Shown: piece after piece, positions 10,849 through 23,360 of the stretch
How positions within the stretch are numbered: position 1 is the stretch's first letter
Layout of the letters: each line of letters opens with the position of its first letter
Source: Tillus elongatus
Taxonomy: Eukaryota > Arthropoda > Insecta > Coleoptera > Cleridae
DNA: 64,000 nt
Direction of reading: 5' to 3'
NCBI GenBank assembly: GCA_964006375.1
Contig: OZ023265.1
Coordinates: 164,450,118 to 164,514,117, forward strand
Made by a program: the position numbers and the translations under genes
Notes under the pieces: generated by a model
Databases searched by the model: none
What the model was told of the DNA's origin: nothing
Seen by the model: the letters and a program-made list of their open reading frames with translations, nothing else

Positions 10849-12005
10849 CATTAAATTTAGCTAAGTTTGCAGTTGTTTTTTCGGTAATTAATTATTGATT
10901 AAATCTGCCGATAGTCTACGAATCGTTTAGTTACCAAGCGATCCAAAATATTATACAGGAAAACATATTATAATACATTTTAATGTATTATTTGTCAAGC
11001 GAAACAGATCAGTAATATTTTTAATCTATATATCATTGTTATTTAACTAAAGCTAGACCGCCCCTGTAAGCTGTTGGTCCTTGTGGCCGGCTGTTTTATT
11101 AAGCAGAATCTTTGCAGAAATCGATGGTTGCCGGTTGCACAAGCTGAACACTGAACACTGTCTTCCTCTCCCCTCGCTCTCACCAGTTGCCTTATTCACT
11201 AATTACAAACGCCGTCTAATTAACGATATATAGGAAATTGTTCTGCAATACTTTGAAGTACCTCCCCCTCCTTTCCCCCAACCCCCGGCTCGTTCAGATA
11301 ACTACCGATGATGGATTTAATTAATTAACAGATTACTAATTAACTTGATTGAGAAAATTCATAATGGGAAATTCTTTAATGCACTTTTAACATCAAAGAC
11401 CTCTCAGTCGTCGTTTCTCTTCTGTATTTCTACTTTGCTTACTGCTCTCTTTTGTTTTCCTAACTTCTTGATTTTCAATTACTTCATTAATATCATTTAC
11501 CGATATCGCTCGCCGGTATCGAGGAACCTCAGGCGATTTGAAAAAATTAAATTATGAGTTGATTATACGGCGTATTGACGGGAAAACAAAGGAATCGATT
11601 GAAGTTGGAAAGTGAGATGTTTTATGGGGTTGGATGATCGAAATAAAAGTTATGAAGGGCCGGTGTTAAGTTTAGAAGCCATTGTAAGACAAAAATTGTC
11701 AGTTTATTAAGTTGTTTAGTTAAAATATTGACCACTCTCTCTTTGTAACAGAAAGTATGAGAGAGCTGGTGACATTTAAAATATTCAAATTCTGCTAGTG
11801 CTGGACTTTTGTCAGAGCTGGGTTAATTCTATTTTGTGTTCAGTTATATTATAATAAGTTACCAGCCGGGAAAGTCATTTAATTGAACAAATAGATAAGA
11901 GTGCAATTCGTGAATAACTTTATTAATGAAGATGATGATTTCTGTAACACGTTAGTTTTTTGGGGCAAAAAAAGTATCCAACTTATACACCAACGGTAGA
12001 TTGAG
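10848..12005. other. Single-copy-looking region, no gene recognised
   Basis: Not matched elsewhere in the window. Moderately GC patches (11040-11300) with pyrimidine-rich runs and ATTAATTA-type motifs look more like unique intron or intergenic DNA than repeat. No supportable exon. Confidence 0.45.
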
Positions 12006-12520
12006 TGTCCACAGGCCATTCGGCATTTTAAGCGAGATACGCTCATCCTACAAGAAGTAGTGGGCGATTCTCTGTGGATTTATAAGGGTAGATTGGTGGT
12101 AAAGATATTGGTACATTACATACAATAGACGACCGATTTACTGCGGAAGGTTACCTAAAAATTCTTGTCTTCGATTAGAAACATAAGTATATCACAACTA
12201 GATATTTTTTAGCTCATGTTATTCAAAGCAATGCGATGAACAGTGATTAACGTCAATAGTTTTAGGGGCAGCTGCCCTGTTTACGTAACAGTATGTGTTC
12301 GCAAAAAGTTGATAATGGCGTTGACGTATTACAATAGCCATCATGGAGCCCAGACTTAGACCCTATCTAAAACATCTGGGGATAGTTGACGGTAAAATTA
12401 TTACTTAATGCTGATGGAGTGTGGCAAATTATGAAATGTATGTTTGAGAAGAAGTACGGGGTGAACACAACATTACCATTCATACATTATATGCGAACTA
12501 GGCTGAGACTAGTTGCAGTA
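12006..12520 (+). pseudogene. Relic of a Tc1-like transposase
   Basis: Short in-order matches to the Tc1/DDE_3 core are readable across several frames. One segment around 12130-12170 reads like the FTAEGYLKIL motif. Around 12335-12400 SPDLDPI and IWG recall the family's SPDLNPIENIWG. Stops and shifts occur throughout. No inverted repeats or TA duplication were found, and no catalytic triad can be confirmed. A different family from the DD36D elements. Confidence 0.55.
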
Positions 12521-13000
12521 GGCAATGGAAATGGTGTAAAAAATGAGATGAGTGCAAATTAAGCATAAGAGTTTAATTTGATAGTCTAATATTTTTTTTT
12601 ATTTACCAAAATACACTTTACAAGTTCCATCTGTACAAGCAATGAATTGATACACGGACCAACCTTATATCCAGTAATAAGAGCTCGGACGTATCAAGTG
12701 CATTATGGTAGGGCATTTTCAATAACAGTTTTTTCAAACTTTAATAGATAATTTTCTATGAAAATTCGGTACGTGAGAAGCCTATATAGAGGATTTAATA
12801 CGTCCAAAATTTGGTTTCTGTTTCTTGATGGAAAATCAAATTTTCAACATGTAAAAAAAGTGTACAAGATTTCTGTATCACATAGGTTAAACTACAGCCT
12901 TGGTGGTGCCTTCAAATAAAGTTTATCCTCTCATCCTGAAGGTTGTTCGTTCTATTCTCCATAGGGGACCAGTTGAAAAAAACTCGGTTGTTTTATAATA
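12521..13000. other. No gene; diverged repeat end near 12690
   Basis: A weak match to the hairpin-TA repeat terminus (GGACGTATCAAGTGCATTAT) is at about 12688-12707. Otherwise there is nothing recognisable. Confidence 0.45.
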
Positions 13001-13845
13001 ATTTAGTGAATTTTCTTTTAAAAAAAAGACTAATGAGGGGATCCCGACATTTGAATTTGAAAAAGTTTTCAATTGGGCGCGAACTAGGCCCCCTAGAACC
13101 CATATCCGGGGTCAGTTACAATTTTTATACGTATGTATCACACTGATAACTCAAAAAATAATTGGCCGATCTTGATCAAATTTGGTACGTAACTTCCTTT
13201 TGCAAGTGGCTTGAATAAATTCGTTAGCCAGGAAAATCAGCCTAGGTTTTCCCAGAAAATTTTGTGTTTTCTTTAGAAAAAAAATGCATATATCCGGAAA
13301 TAACAAAGTAAGTGCAACCAAATTTGGTGCGCATGTTTGCATTATGAAGAGTGAAACATGTACCAAAATTTCAGTCTGCAAGTTAAAAGACAAAAAAGTT
13401 ATGGGCATTTAAAGAAAAAAATTTGGGGTTTTCCTCAAAACGTCAAAGTCGCGATTTGAAACGTCAAAATTGGCAACATTTAGGGAAAGAACCTGAAGCA
13501 AATACATGCTTCGTAAGAAAATATCACAAGAAGAGTGTTCTGCAAACCCTTAAGTTTCAGCTTCAGCCGCCATTGTCGTTCATTTTACTAAAATATTTCC
13601 AGAAAATTCATTTCAAATAGACCCTTTCTCTGATGCTTTGGCAGTAGCTTTAGTCAAATCTTTAATTTTTAGCTAATTTTCGTAGAAAAAATTCGTTAGG
13701 AGGAGACTGCGACTTTTGAATTTTAAAAAGATTTCTTCAAATTAGTGCACACTAGGCCCCCTAGAATCCATATCCGGGTTATTTTCAGTTTTTATCTGTT
13801 TACACAGGGTGACGCATTTTTACGATAAAGCTTAATATAATTGTC
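13001..13845 (-). repeat. Hairpin-TA repeat, reverse copy lacking the (TA)n tract
   Basis: Begins with the hairpin TTTAGTGAATTTTC / AAAGACTAATG, then CCCCCTAGAACCCATATCC. At the expected microsatellite position it has only TTTTTATACGTATGTATCAC. It continues through the middle to a second hairpin-like block (13678-13750), then ACAGGGTGACGCATTTTTAC. Confidence 0.8.
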
Positions 13846-13945
13846 AGCGAAAAGATAGTCGGGTCAAAAAAGTGTATTGTGATGAATTGGGTTCTCCAAA
13901 TTGTACTTATCAGTGCTCCTCACAGGTTTCAATCTTCACTTATTA
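13846..13945 (+). repeat. Penelope-like element end fragment
   Basis: About 100 bp align with 43625-43728, including GGGTTCTCC...GTACTTATCAGTG and TCAATCTTCACTTA. The hammerhead-like hairpin seen at 43609 is only partly preserved here. Confidence 0.65.
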
Positions 13946-13974
13946 AGAACAGTTTTTTACTTCCACATCGTCAT

Positions 13975-14290
13975 AACGTGGGGAAGTATCGCATCTGCGA
14001 CAAAAATTTCCCAAAGTTTTTCGCTTAAACGTCGTAAAAAGTATCAAAGCATATAGAAAACATGATTTGGGAACGAAATTTTTTTTTGGTCTGTCGCTCG
14101 ATATGTCTGTTCGTTTGTAGCCACGATAACTTTAGAACAAATTGAGACATTGTCTTCAAATTTGGCATTCAGTTAGCACTTGACAAACGAACGGTTCGGA
14201 TTGTTTTTGGATAAAACCGCTTTAGGGGGTAGATAATGAATGGGCGGCGATTTGGTTACAATTGATATTTTTTCGTTGAAAGTCGTGTAA
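13975..14290 (+). repeat. Interspersed repeat shared with 56.97-57.25 and 57.36-57.67 kb
   Basis: Shares CGCTTAAACGTCGTAAA, ACATGATTTGGGAACGA, TTTGTAGCCACGATAAC, GAACGGTTCGGATTGTTTTT and a final AACATAACGT with the two copies near 57 kb. No ORF. Family unknown. Confidence 0.75.
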
Positions 14291-14294
14291 CATA

Positions 14295-14435
14295 ACGTCT
14301 TAGGTAGGCCATAGACCGGAAGTTCATTAAGCAGCGCTGTGTGCCAGACCTGGTCGAATGCTTCGGATGTGTCTATAGCGACAATCTGGGATTTACCGTG
14401 TAGTTCCATAGACTTGCTCCAGGAATGGGTGAAAA
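14295..14435 (-). pseudogene. LINE reverse transcriptase fragment
   Basis: About 45 codons read as the palm region of a non-LTR reverse transcriptase, with motif A as VAIDTSEAFDQVWH followed by LPVYGLPKTL. This form is typical of Jockey-superfamily LINEs. Both sides are cut, by the 13975-14290 repeat and by a hairpin-TA repeat. Too short for a clade call. Confidence 0.75.
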
Positions 14436-15500
<1,065 letters not shown>

Positions 15501-15567
15501 TTTTTTATTTTCTAATAAGTTATACGCTTTTGAAGTCCCTATGTTACAAGGTCATAAATATATTTAT

Positions 15568-15569
<2 letters not shown>

Positions 15570-15631
<62 letters not shown>
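15570..15631. repeat. (TA)n tract
   Basis: About 30 TA units without a recognisable flanking repeat. Confidence 0.93.
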
Positions 15632-15633
<2 letters not shown>

Positions 15634-16724
15634 CACAGTTGAAACGTCATAGTCTTGTTTTGTATGATTCTTTTAACTGGGTAGACCTTTTATAAAGCAT
15701 CTAAGTAATATTAGCGAAAATTCCTATTATCAAATCTGTAAATAAATAATGTGCTTCGATGCGGTTTAATTTTTATCAACCTACTCTTTTGCAGTTTCAA
15801 CATTGATTTAATAATGAATTAACATCCAATAGCAACTGTTTTTAAAAGTAATTTAAATAATTTCACTTTACAAAGCAAATGAAGCTAAAACCTTACATTT
15901 AACGTGTGAGTAGTTTGTGTTTGCTTTTGTTCTGCGTAATTCCATTTCTCATCTAGTAAATGACCGCAGTAGGATGATTACATCAAGCAGGCGTTGATTG
16001 CTTTGATTGCCCGCTAGTGGTTAATTTGTCAGGGAGTGATGCTATCATCTTCTCCACTTTAGAGCACGATTGTGTCCACGGGTCTAACTTAAGTTTATGT
16101 CACCCCCATATTCTCTCTGTTTTATGATAATTGCTCTTACAGAGATGGAGACTTTGAGAAACATTAAGATATGCGATATGCGGCCTACATGAAGATAGAA
16201 AAGGGGTGTTTTTGTGTCACCATCACAGAGTGTAGCTGAAAATTATATCAGATGACAAAGATAATAACGCGTAACCCGTTCTCTCCCTCTCATTTTTGTT
16301 AAATCAGAAAGATACGCGAGTAAAATATTCTATACACAAGTTGTAGGTATACACAGTGGTCAGGCAGTAAGTGAATGTAGAAGGTCTAGAGGCAAGGTCA
16401 TGTTTCTGCATCAAAGTGTGTCATATCTCAGTGTGATAGTTATATGATTGTTTGAGAAACAACATCGATAGTTATGACTATTGCGCCAGGTCCTTCATAT
16501 TAATGTTGATTAAAGTGTAGAGCTTTTATTTTTCTTCCCTGAGAGCCTATTGTCTATCGAACTCTGATCGTTGAGATCAGTTAATTAAGAACAGTATAAG
16601 TACAATTTGACGAAGAGATTCATCAAGTCATACGTATGGGATGTTATAATGTATGAGGCAGAAAGCTGGATTAACGGTATAGCTAGAAACTTGGACTTTG
16701 ATATGTGGTAAAATCTCTAAAGGC
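15632..16724. other. Single-copy-looking region, no gene recognised
   Basis: Not repeated elsewhere in the window. 15960-16140 is GC-moderate and homopolymer-poor, as conserved noncoding DNA often is, but this cannot be tested here. Confidence 0.4.
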
Positions 16725-16758
16725 AACACATATCCGGGGTCAGTTTCAATTTTTATAA

Positions 16759-16834
<76 letters not shown>

Positions 16835-16841
16835 TATGTTG

Positions 16842-16907
<66 letters not shown>

Positions 16908-17150
16908 GTATATATCACACCTAGAGCTCAAAAAATAATTGGACGATTTTTATAAAATTTGGTGAGTACCTTCCTTTTGTAAGTGGCTTGGATAGGTTCG
17001 TTAACTGGGTAGGTCGGCCCAGGTTTTCCCGGAAAATTGTGTGTTTTCTTTGGGGAAAAAATTATATCTCCGGAAATAACAAAGTAAGGGCAACCAAATT
17101 TGGTACGTATGTTTGTATTACAAGGCGTGAACCAAGGGCAACAAAATATA
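16725..17150 (-). repeat. Hairpin-TA repeat, reverse copy with split (TA)n tract
   Basis: Begins within the conserved segment (CATATCCGGGGTCAGTTTC). (TA)n at 16759-16827 is interrupted by ACATATAATATGTTGG, then resumes to about 16902. It continues with TCACACCTAGAGCTCAAAA and is cut at about 17150 by a LINE. Confidence 0.8.
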
Positions 17151-17159
17151 CGTCTGCAG

Positions 17160-18968
17160 AGGTAAAAACAGACACGCCACAGCACAACTAATCCAAGAAA
17201 CATTAAATGATTTAGAGCAATGGACAAAATACACAGGTTACAAATTCTCAGCAGAGAAAACTAAATTTATGTTATTCAGTCGAAGGCACAACCAGAAAGC
17301 TGTACCAAACCTTATACTAAACAGTGCAACGCTTTCCAGAGTAGACCATTACAAATTCCTGGGTGTTATATCCGATACAAAACTGTCATGGAAGCATCAA
17401 ATAAACCATATCAGAACGGAATGTGCTAGCAGAATGAACATTCTCAAGGCCGTAGCTCACTACGACTGGGGAGCGGAGGAATCAGTTTGGATTAGCTTAT
17501 ACAGATCACTAATACGATCTAAAATAGATTATGGCGCAAGCGTTTATGCAATTGCAAGCAAAACCAAACTTAAACCGCTAAATACCATAGAGAATACAGC
17601 TATGTGGCTATGTCTCGGCGCCTTTAAAACAAACCCTACAACAAGTATGCAAAGAGAGTCAAATGAGCTGCCACTCTTTTTAAGACGACAATTGACATAC
17701 GCTTCGAGAATTTGTCGTTCAGCAAATAATCCTGTTCGTTCAGTCCTGACGCCCAATGCTACAGTCATCAGCGGTCCAACTCCACCGAAAAACCACCTCT
17801 TATATCAGAAATAATAAAAGACATCTACCAAATCGATGTCACAGGAATCACTGAAAATCCGAAATCAAATACACCACCATGGCTTCAATTAAAAATAGAC
17901 TGCAACACATCATTAATGTCACCTTAACAAGCCAAAACACCAAATTCAGCGATGCAGACAATATTTACAGAAACACAAAGGGAATATAATGCCGAACTGG
18001 TAAAGTACACCGATGCCTCTAAGTCACCACATGGACTAGGTGGGACGAGAATAACATTGCCCTCCTCTGAGCAGCTTACTAATTTACCCAAGGATATCAG
18101 TATTGGCACAGCTGAACTTTTTACAATTCTGCAAGTCATAAAGAGGATAAAAGACATTTCCAAATGTCCATCGAAAATAGTCATCTGCAAAGACTCTAAA
18201 CTGGCATTAAATGAAATAAGTAGCCTATATACCAAGAACCATATTGCAAGTGAAATACAAAATACTGCTCACGATCTTGAACGCCAATCCACACACATTA
18301 CATTCGTTTGGGTACCCTCACACTTCGGCATTATAGGCAATGAGCTATCAGATACTGCTGCTAAAAGAGCGATCACGGAAGGCACGACAGTAAGAAACCA
18401 ATACCACAAACTATTAAGATCACACGTTAAAGCAGTAATTTACGACAAATGGCAAATATACTGGAATAATCAAACCACCAAGCTGCGCGAACTAGCACTA
18501 ACCATCGAGGCATTCCAACCACCTATACCAAATCGCAGATCGCTAGCCGTCCTGAGAAGACTCCGGATAGGACACACAGCACTCACACACAAGTACCTAC
18601 TGGAACAACAAATTCCACCAGCTTGTGATACCTGCAATGTGAGCCTTTCAGCAAGTCATATTGTCACAGAGTGCACTAAACACAGACTCCAAAGAAGGTT
18701 GTTTTTAGGCGAAAATATATCCATGGTAACCCTAGCCACAGCAGCACCAGAAAACATAATAAATTTCTTAAAATCTAGCGAACTATATAAACACATATAA
18801 CTGTAACCGTTGTATTGTATAATTTACTGGTTCAGGAACACATATAATATTAATGCACCTACATTGTACCTAAAATGTATTTTCTATATAATTCATATAT
18901 GTCAATGACCTTAGTAGTCGAGACATAATTTTCTGTCTTTAAATTTTTAAAAATAAAATTTTTATATG

Positions 18969-18970
<2 letters not shown>
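17160..18970 (+). mobile_element. 5'-truncated I-like non-LTR retrotransposon
   Basis: Covers the end of the reverse transcriptase, the RNase H domain, the C-terminal zinc knuckle and a ~160-bp 3' UTR ending in an A/T-rich tail (TTTTTAAAAATAAAATTTTT) that runs into (TA)n. The 5' truncation and orientation fit target-primed reverse transcription into a pre-existing hairpin-TA repeat. No target duplication could be assigned because the right flank is microsatellite. Confidence 0.85.
17180..18800 (+). pseudogene. LINE pol remnant: RT thumb, RNase H, zinc knuckle (I clade-like)
   Basis: The first part (17180-17814) reads FSAEKTKFMLFSRR followed by FLGVISDTKLSWKHQI, the region just after the YADD box of Jockey/I-group RTs. 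A frameshift near 17800 and a TAA near 17925 follow. The second part (17952-18800) carries RNase H with YTDASKS, CKDSKLAL and WVPSHFGIIGNELSDTAA, then a C-terminal cysteine-histidine motif (CDTCNVSLSASHIVTEC). RNase H is characteristic of the I, R1, LOA and Tad groups; the overall flavour is I-like. Two lesions break the frame. Confidence 0.85.

Positions 18971-18972
<2 letters not shown>

Positions 18973-19053
<81 letters not shown>
18973..19053. repeat. (TA)n tract at LINE 3' end
   Basis: About 40 TA units directly follow the LINE tail. Confidence 0.95.
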
Positions 19054-19058
<5 letters not shown>

Positions 19059-19744
19059 CGCCAGTAAGCTACAGATGCGCATTTTAAAAATTCGGTTTTG
19101 TTGAATAAATGTATTCAAAGTTTTTCCAGAATTAAGTTTGAATGATTTTGAAAATGTCGCTAATTATATCCATTGTTGTTATAAAAAGGATATTACTGTG
19201 CAATTAAAATAGTAATGAAAATTCGATACCATTACGCATTTGCTGCGTCGTAAACTTTTATTATCTTACCGAAGTAAAACTCTTCTAATCAATTCTTCAA
19301 ATAAAGTATATTTCCTAATTTTTGTAGGCAAAATAAATGAGACAAATTACAAGCAATGCCTTGATTGCTAATTAGTGGGATGTTAAATTTAAAACCATTG
19401 TTTTTTAAATTATTGTACTGTGAGTAAACATGGTATAGTAATTGAACAGAGAGAGACGTAGCGGAAAAGAGAAAGAGTGGGACCCAGCAACTAGAGTCAG
19501 TCCAGCAGAGACTGAGGGTCTTTCCAGAACAATGAGGTTCGCAGGCTGGCGGAAGTTCGGTCGGGTGATCGGCGGCGCTCTATGGCCCCCCGGACCTGGT
19601 GCCGGCGTGTCGCCCCCCTGGACCCCACACCACCCCCACCCAAGGTACCACACTGACACACATGTATACATTCAAATGATATCCTGCTAGTGCTGTTTTT
19701 ATAATAAACAGTGAAAAAGAACATTTGCAGTTAATTTTAAAAAA
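19054..19744. other. No gene; contains a GC-rich island and a repeat end
   Basis: A decayed hairpin-TA terminus is at about 19210-19255 (TTCGATACCATTACGCATTT). The GC-rich stretch at 19440-19690 stands out from its surroundings. It is open in two frames but without recognisable domains. Confidence 0.45.
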
Positions 19745-20778
19745 TGCGTTGTACAAGTGCGTTATGGAAGTGAATTTTCATAAAAATGTTTTTAATAGCA
19801 AATGCGAGCAGGCATCAATCTGATTACCGGTATAAGCCTATGTAGTAGAAACAATGTACTATATTTTATCAAAATTACTTATTGTTTGAACATGTACAAA
19901 AAGTTTCCGAAACTAAACTTAAATGTTGGGTTCCTAGCCAACAAACCTTACGTTAATAGCAAATTGAGTTATGAAATTTGAAGGATGTAATGAAAATTCG
20001 CTATCAAAATGCACTTACTGCGTCCAGATTTTTTTTTCTTACAAACATGCATTATATTTCGATAAAAAATGCAAAAATGCATTAACGAATTTGTTCTACG
20101 AAAATTAGCTAAAAATTATAGACCGTTAAACCATAAACTTCACTAAACCTACAGTGAAAGCATCAACTTAATTAAACCGACAGCCAAAGCTTCAGAGAAA
20201 GGGTCTATTTGCAATGAATTTTCTGTAAATATGTTAGTAAAATGAAGGGCAATGACGGTTGAAGCTGAAACTTAAGGGTTCGCAGAACACTCTTCTTGCA
20301 ACATTTTCTTTTCACAATCCGTATTTGTTTCACGTTCTTTGCCTAAACATTCCCAATTTTGACGTTTCAAATTGCGACTTTGACGTTTTGAGGGAAACTC
20401 CAAATTTTTTTCTTTAACTGCCCATAACTTTTTTGTATTTAAACTTAGAAGCCTAGATTTTGGTACATTGTTCACTCTTTATAATGCAAATACTTGTACC
20501 AAATTTGGTTGCCCTTACTTTGTTATTGACGGAGATATATATTTTTTTTTAGAAAGAAAGCACAAAATTTTCCGGGAAAACCTGGGCCGATTTCCCTGGC
20601 TAACGAACTTACCCAAGCCACTTGTAAAAGGAAGGTACTCACCAAATTTGATCAAGATCGGCCCATTGTTTTTTGAGTTATCGAACTTATCCAAGCGACG
20701 TGCGAAAGGAAGGTATTCACCAAATTTTATCACAATCGGTCTATTATTTTTTGAGTTATTGGTGTGACATAAATATAG

Positions 20779-20869
<91 letters not shown>

Positions 20870-20988
20870 GAAACTGACCTCGGATTTGGGTTCCAGGGGT
20901 CATTAATAGCGCTCATTTGAAGAATTGTTTTTAATTCAAAAGTCGCGATCTCCTCATTAGTGAATTTTTTTTAAAGAAAATTCACTAA
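19745..20988 (+). repeat. Hairpin-TA repeat, forward copy
   Basis: 300-bp module 19745-20027 with a degraded front end, middle 20028-20770 with an internal near-duplication of the TTATCCAAGC...AAAGGAAGGTA block around 20605-20760, (TA)n at 20780-20862, then the conserved segment and terminal hairpin ending at CTAA (about 20982). Confidence 0.83.
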
Positions 20989-21569
20989 AAAATGTGTATG
21001 TATACAATTTGAAGAAAGAGTTTGGTTTTGATCAAATGACAAATACACTTATTTTATAGTGGCAGTTCCATATTCGATAATTTACACTGTATATAACAGA
21101 AGAACCATTTTAATTTTAGATTAGGAATCATAAGCGGACGTTGTTACCCTCGTTTTCCTGTGAAATATATGGTTCTCCCCTGTTCAGTATTTAGTGTTCA
21201 GTTTCCAGTGTTCTTTGTTCTTTTCTTCTGAGCTCTGAGCATTCCTGTGACTATAAGTATGGCTACACACAATGTTGTTGCTCCCCTCCATCCTCATTCC
21301 AGACCTAGATACAGAGGGAAACGATGACCCCCTCGGATTTATGCCAACTCTCGGTTATTAATGGTACTTCGACAATTGCTTAATGTTTGCCCAACGATAT
21401 AGAAATTATTATTTAATTCGAACCGTCTATTACGCCAACAATGACAACAGAAAGATTAGATCACGTGTTGTACACTGACTCACACAGAAACGGCACCAAA
21501 TAGATTATCAAAGCCAGTACTTTGAAGATCTTTAGCTTAAGCTAAATAATATGCTTTGCTTAATTATAG
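20989..21569. other. Single-copy-looking region, no gene recognised
   Basis: Moderate GC around 21180-21360. No ORF or repeat partner in the window. Confidence 0.4.
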
Positions 21570-21645
21570 AAGACAAATAAGTACGATTTGGAGAACCCAG
21601 ATCACAACAGATTTCTTAAACCTGACGATCTCTAACAAAGTTAAT
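21570..21645 (-). repeat. Penelope-like element end, minus strand
   Basis: The inverse of the 43.6-kb Penelope-like end: AACTTTGTTAGAGATCGTCAG on the minus strand, then TGGGTTCTCCAAATCGTACTT. The hammerhead-like core is degraded. Confidence 0.65.
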
Positions 21646-21660
21646 GTTCTAAGGTTCTGA

Positions 21661-21703
21661 TTATCTGGCGAAGCTAATTTTGTTAGCGAAATGATTGTCA
21701 GTC
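21661..21703 (+). repeat. Degraded hammerhead-like hairpin of a Penelope-like end
   Basis: CTGGCGA, stem AGCTAA/TTAGC, then GAAATGATTGTCAG parallels CTGATGA-stem-GAAACGATCGTCAG at 43609. It lies opposite the minus-strand copy at 21570-21645. Confidence 0.6.
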
Positions 21704-21704
21704 T

Positions 21705-22749
21705 TAAAGATGCTGCGTAACTGAAAAGATACTACAAGGAGCTTAGAAATTTTACAAACGCTGCTATAAAGAGAGAAAAACGAGCCTATTTCAATACTTA
21801 CTAAAATCTCATAATCAGAACAAGCTATGGGAAGGTCTAAAAAAAGGCAGACCGAATCACCAGGCCTGCCCCCCATCTCAATAATTCGAATATGATTAAT
21901 CGGTCCTTCTGCGAACAAAATTTGTCCGTAGATGAAGCCGACAATAATACCTTAAACTTATTGCTACAAGACAAAGCGACCTCTTTTTGTTTTGAGTTTG
22001 AATCTGTTGACTAGGATGAAATATACAACCACTTATTTTCTGTGAAGACATGCGCTGTGGGTGCTGATTATATCAGCATATCGACGCTATTACATTGCTG
22101 TCCACTCATTGTCCCATATGTAGCACACATAATAAATTTTTGTATCCTAAATCATTGTTTTCCTACTATGTGGAAATTGTCGGATATCCTGCCACTTCCT
22201 AAAAGTGAGAATCCTAACAGCTTTAGTGATCTACGACCAATTAGCATTCTGTGCGTCTTATCTAAGATCTTAGAAAAGGTTATGTTTAAACAGATGAAGA
22301 ACTATTTGGATCTCAATAGTGTAATACCTATTAATCAATCCGGTTTTAAGCCTGGACATGGCTGCTCTATGGCTTTGCTCAAGGTGCTGGACGACATACT
22401 GATTGCTGCTGATAACAATAAGCTGACACTCATGGTGGCGATTGATTTTTCCAAGGCATTCGATAGGATTAAACATCGCCTTCTTGTGACTTTATTGAAG
22501 CACTCTGGACTTGGGGTCGCCGCTGCTTTAATGTTAGATAATTACCTATCTGGAAGAATGCAGCGAGTAAGGCTGGGTGATCAGACTTCATTTTTTCTTC
22601 CTGTCACATCTGGTGTCCCTCAGGGCTCCATACTAGGGCCTCTGTTATTCAGCATATATACATCAAAGCTACCTACATATCTTCGTGATTGTCAGTATCA
22701 CCTTTACGCAAATGATACACTAATATATTATTCGTTTGCGCCTCTCTAG
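21705..22749 (+). pseudogene. CR1/Jockey-like LINE reverse transcriptase, truncated
   Basis: Codes for the endonuclease-RT linker (about 21725-22010, with several stops) and the RT fingers and palm. In the open frame 22042-22749 one sees FSDLRPISILCVLSKILEK, GFKPGHGC, motif A VAIDFSKAFDRIKH, motif B SGVPQGSILGPLLF, and motif C as LYANDT where YADD is expected, so a catalytic aspartate is replaced by Asn. An in-frame TAG lies near 22012. The gene is cut at 22749, where an oppositely oriented LINE begins. Non-functional. Confidence 0.85.
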
Positions 22750-22754
22750 GAGGC

Positions 22755-23360
22755 CGTCCACGCCTAGGCACCAGAGCAGAGGATACAAAACGCTCCCCTG
22801 CGGACACCCTGCCGCGATAGTGCGGTGAACACCGCCCTGTCACCGAGCATGGAACCGATCCACCTGCAGCAGGTCTCCTCTATTCGACGCAGCAATGAGG
22901 TGTTGCTGAACGTCCCATCTATGTCTAGGAAGGACCCTAGCGCCACCTCCCTGTTCCCCAGCGTATTCTCCAGTTTCAGCACCAGTTGGTGCAGTGCTGT
23001 TTCTGTTGAGACTCCTGCTCTGTATGCATATTGTCCGCAGTCTAGGGGATATGCTTCCAGTACACCGCCTCTAATGTGCCGGTCGAGCAATTTTTCCATT
23101 GTTTTTAGCAAGAAGGACATGAGACTTATTGGCCTCAGGGACTTTGCCTGGTCTGTTGGACGCTCAGGTTTAGGAATGAATACAACTCTGGCCAGACTCC
23201 ATGCCCTCGGAATGTACCTCAGAGCCAGGCTTGCCCTCATAATGAGGGTAAGCGCCGGTGTCAGTATGTCTATATCCAGATGGAGCATCAACTCCCGGGG
23301 ATTTGAATGGCTTGAAGTTCCTAATGGCCAATCTGATTTTGCTCCCGATAGACCGGTACA
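22755..23360 (-). pseudogene. R1-like LINE reverse transcriptase fragment
   Basis: Reads on the minus strand from a KPFKSPGVD motif (RT entry, frame 23170-23442) through a frameshift into RVVFIPKPERP, SLRPISLMSFLLKTMEKLLD, YAYRAGVSTETAL and motif A as SFLDIDGTFSNTS (the expected Ala-Phe-Asp is altered). The same family type as the LINE at 44.1-46.4 kb, but clearly a different, older copy. Both ends are truncated. Confidence 0.82.

Noticed and set aside
20468..20767. ORFs within hairpin-TA repeats (also 30263-30643, 37597-37899, 13151-13408, 16928-17227)
   Set aside because: The same noncoding repeat gives similar peptides on both strands in many copies with stops and shifts; no domain, no reading-frame conservation.
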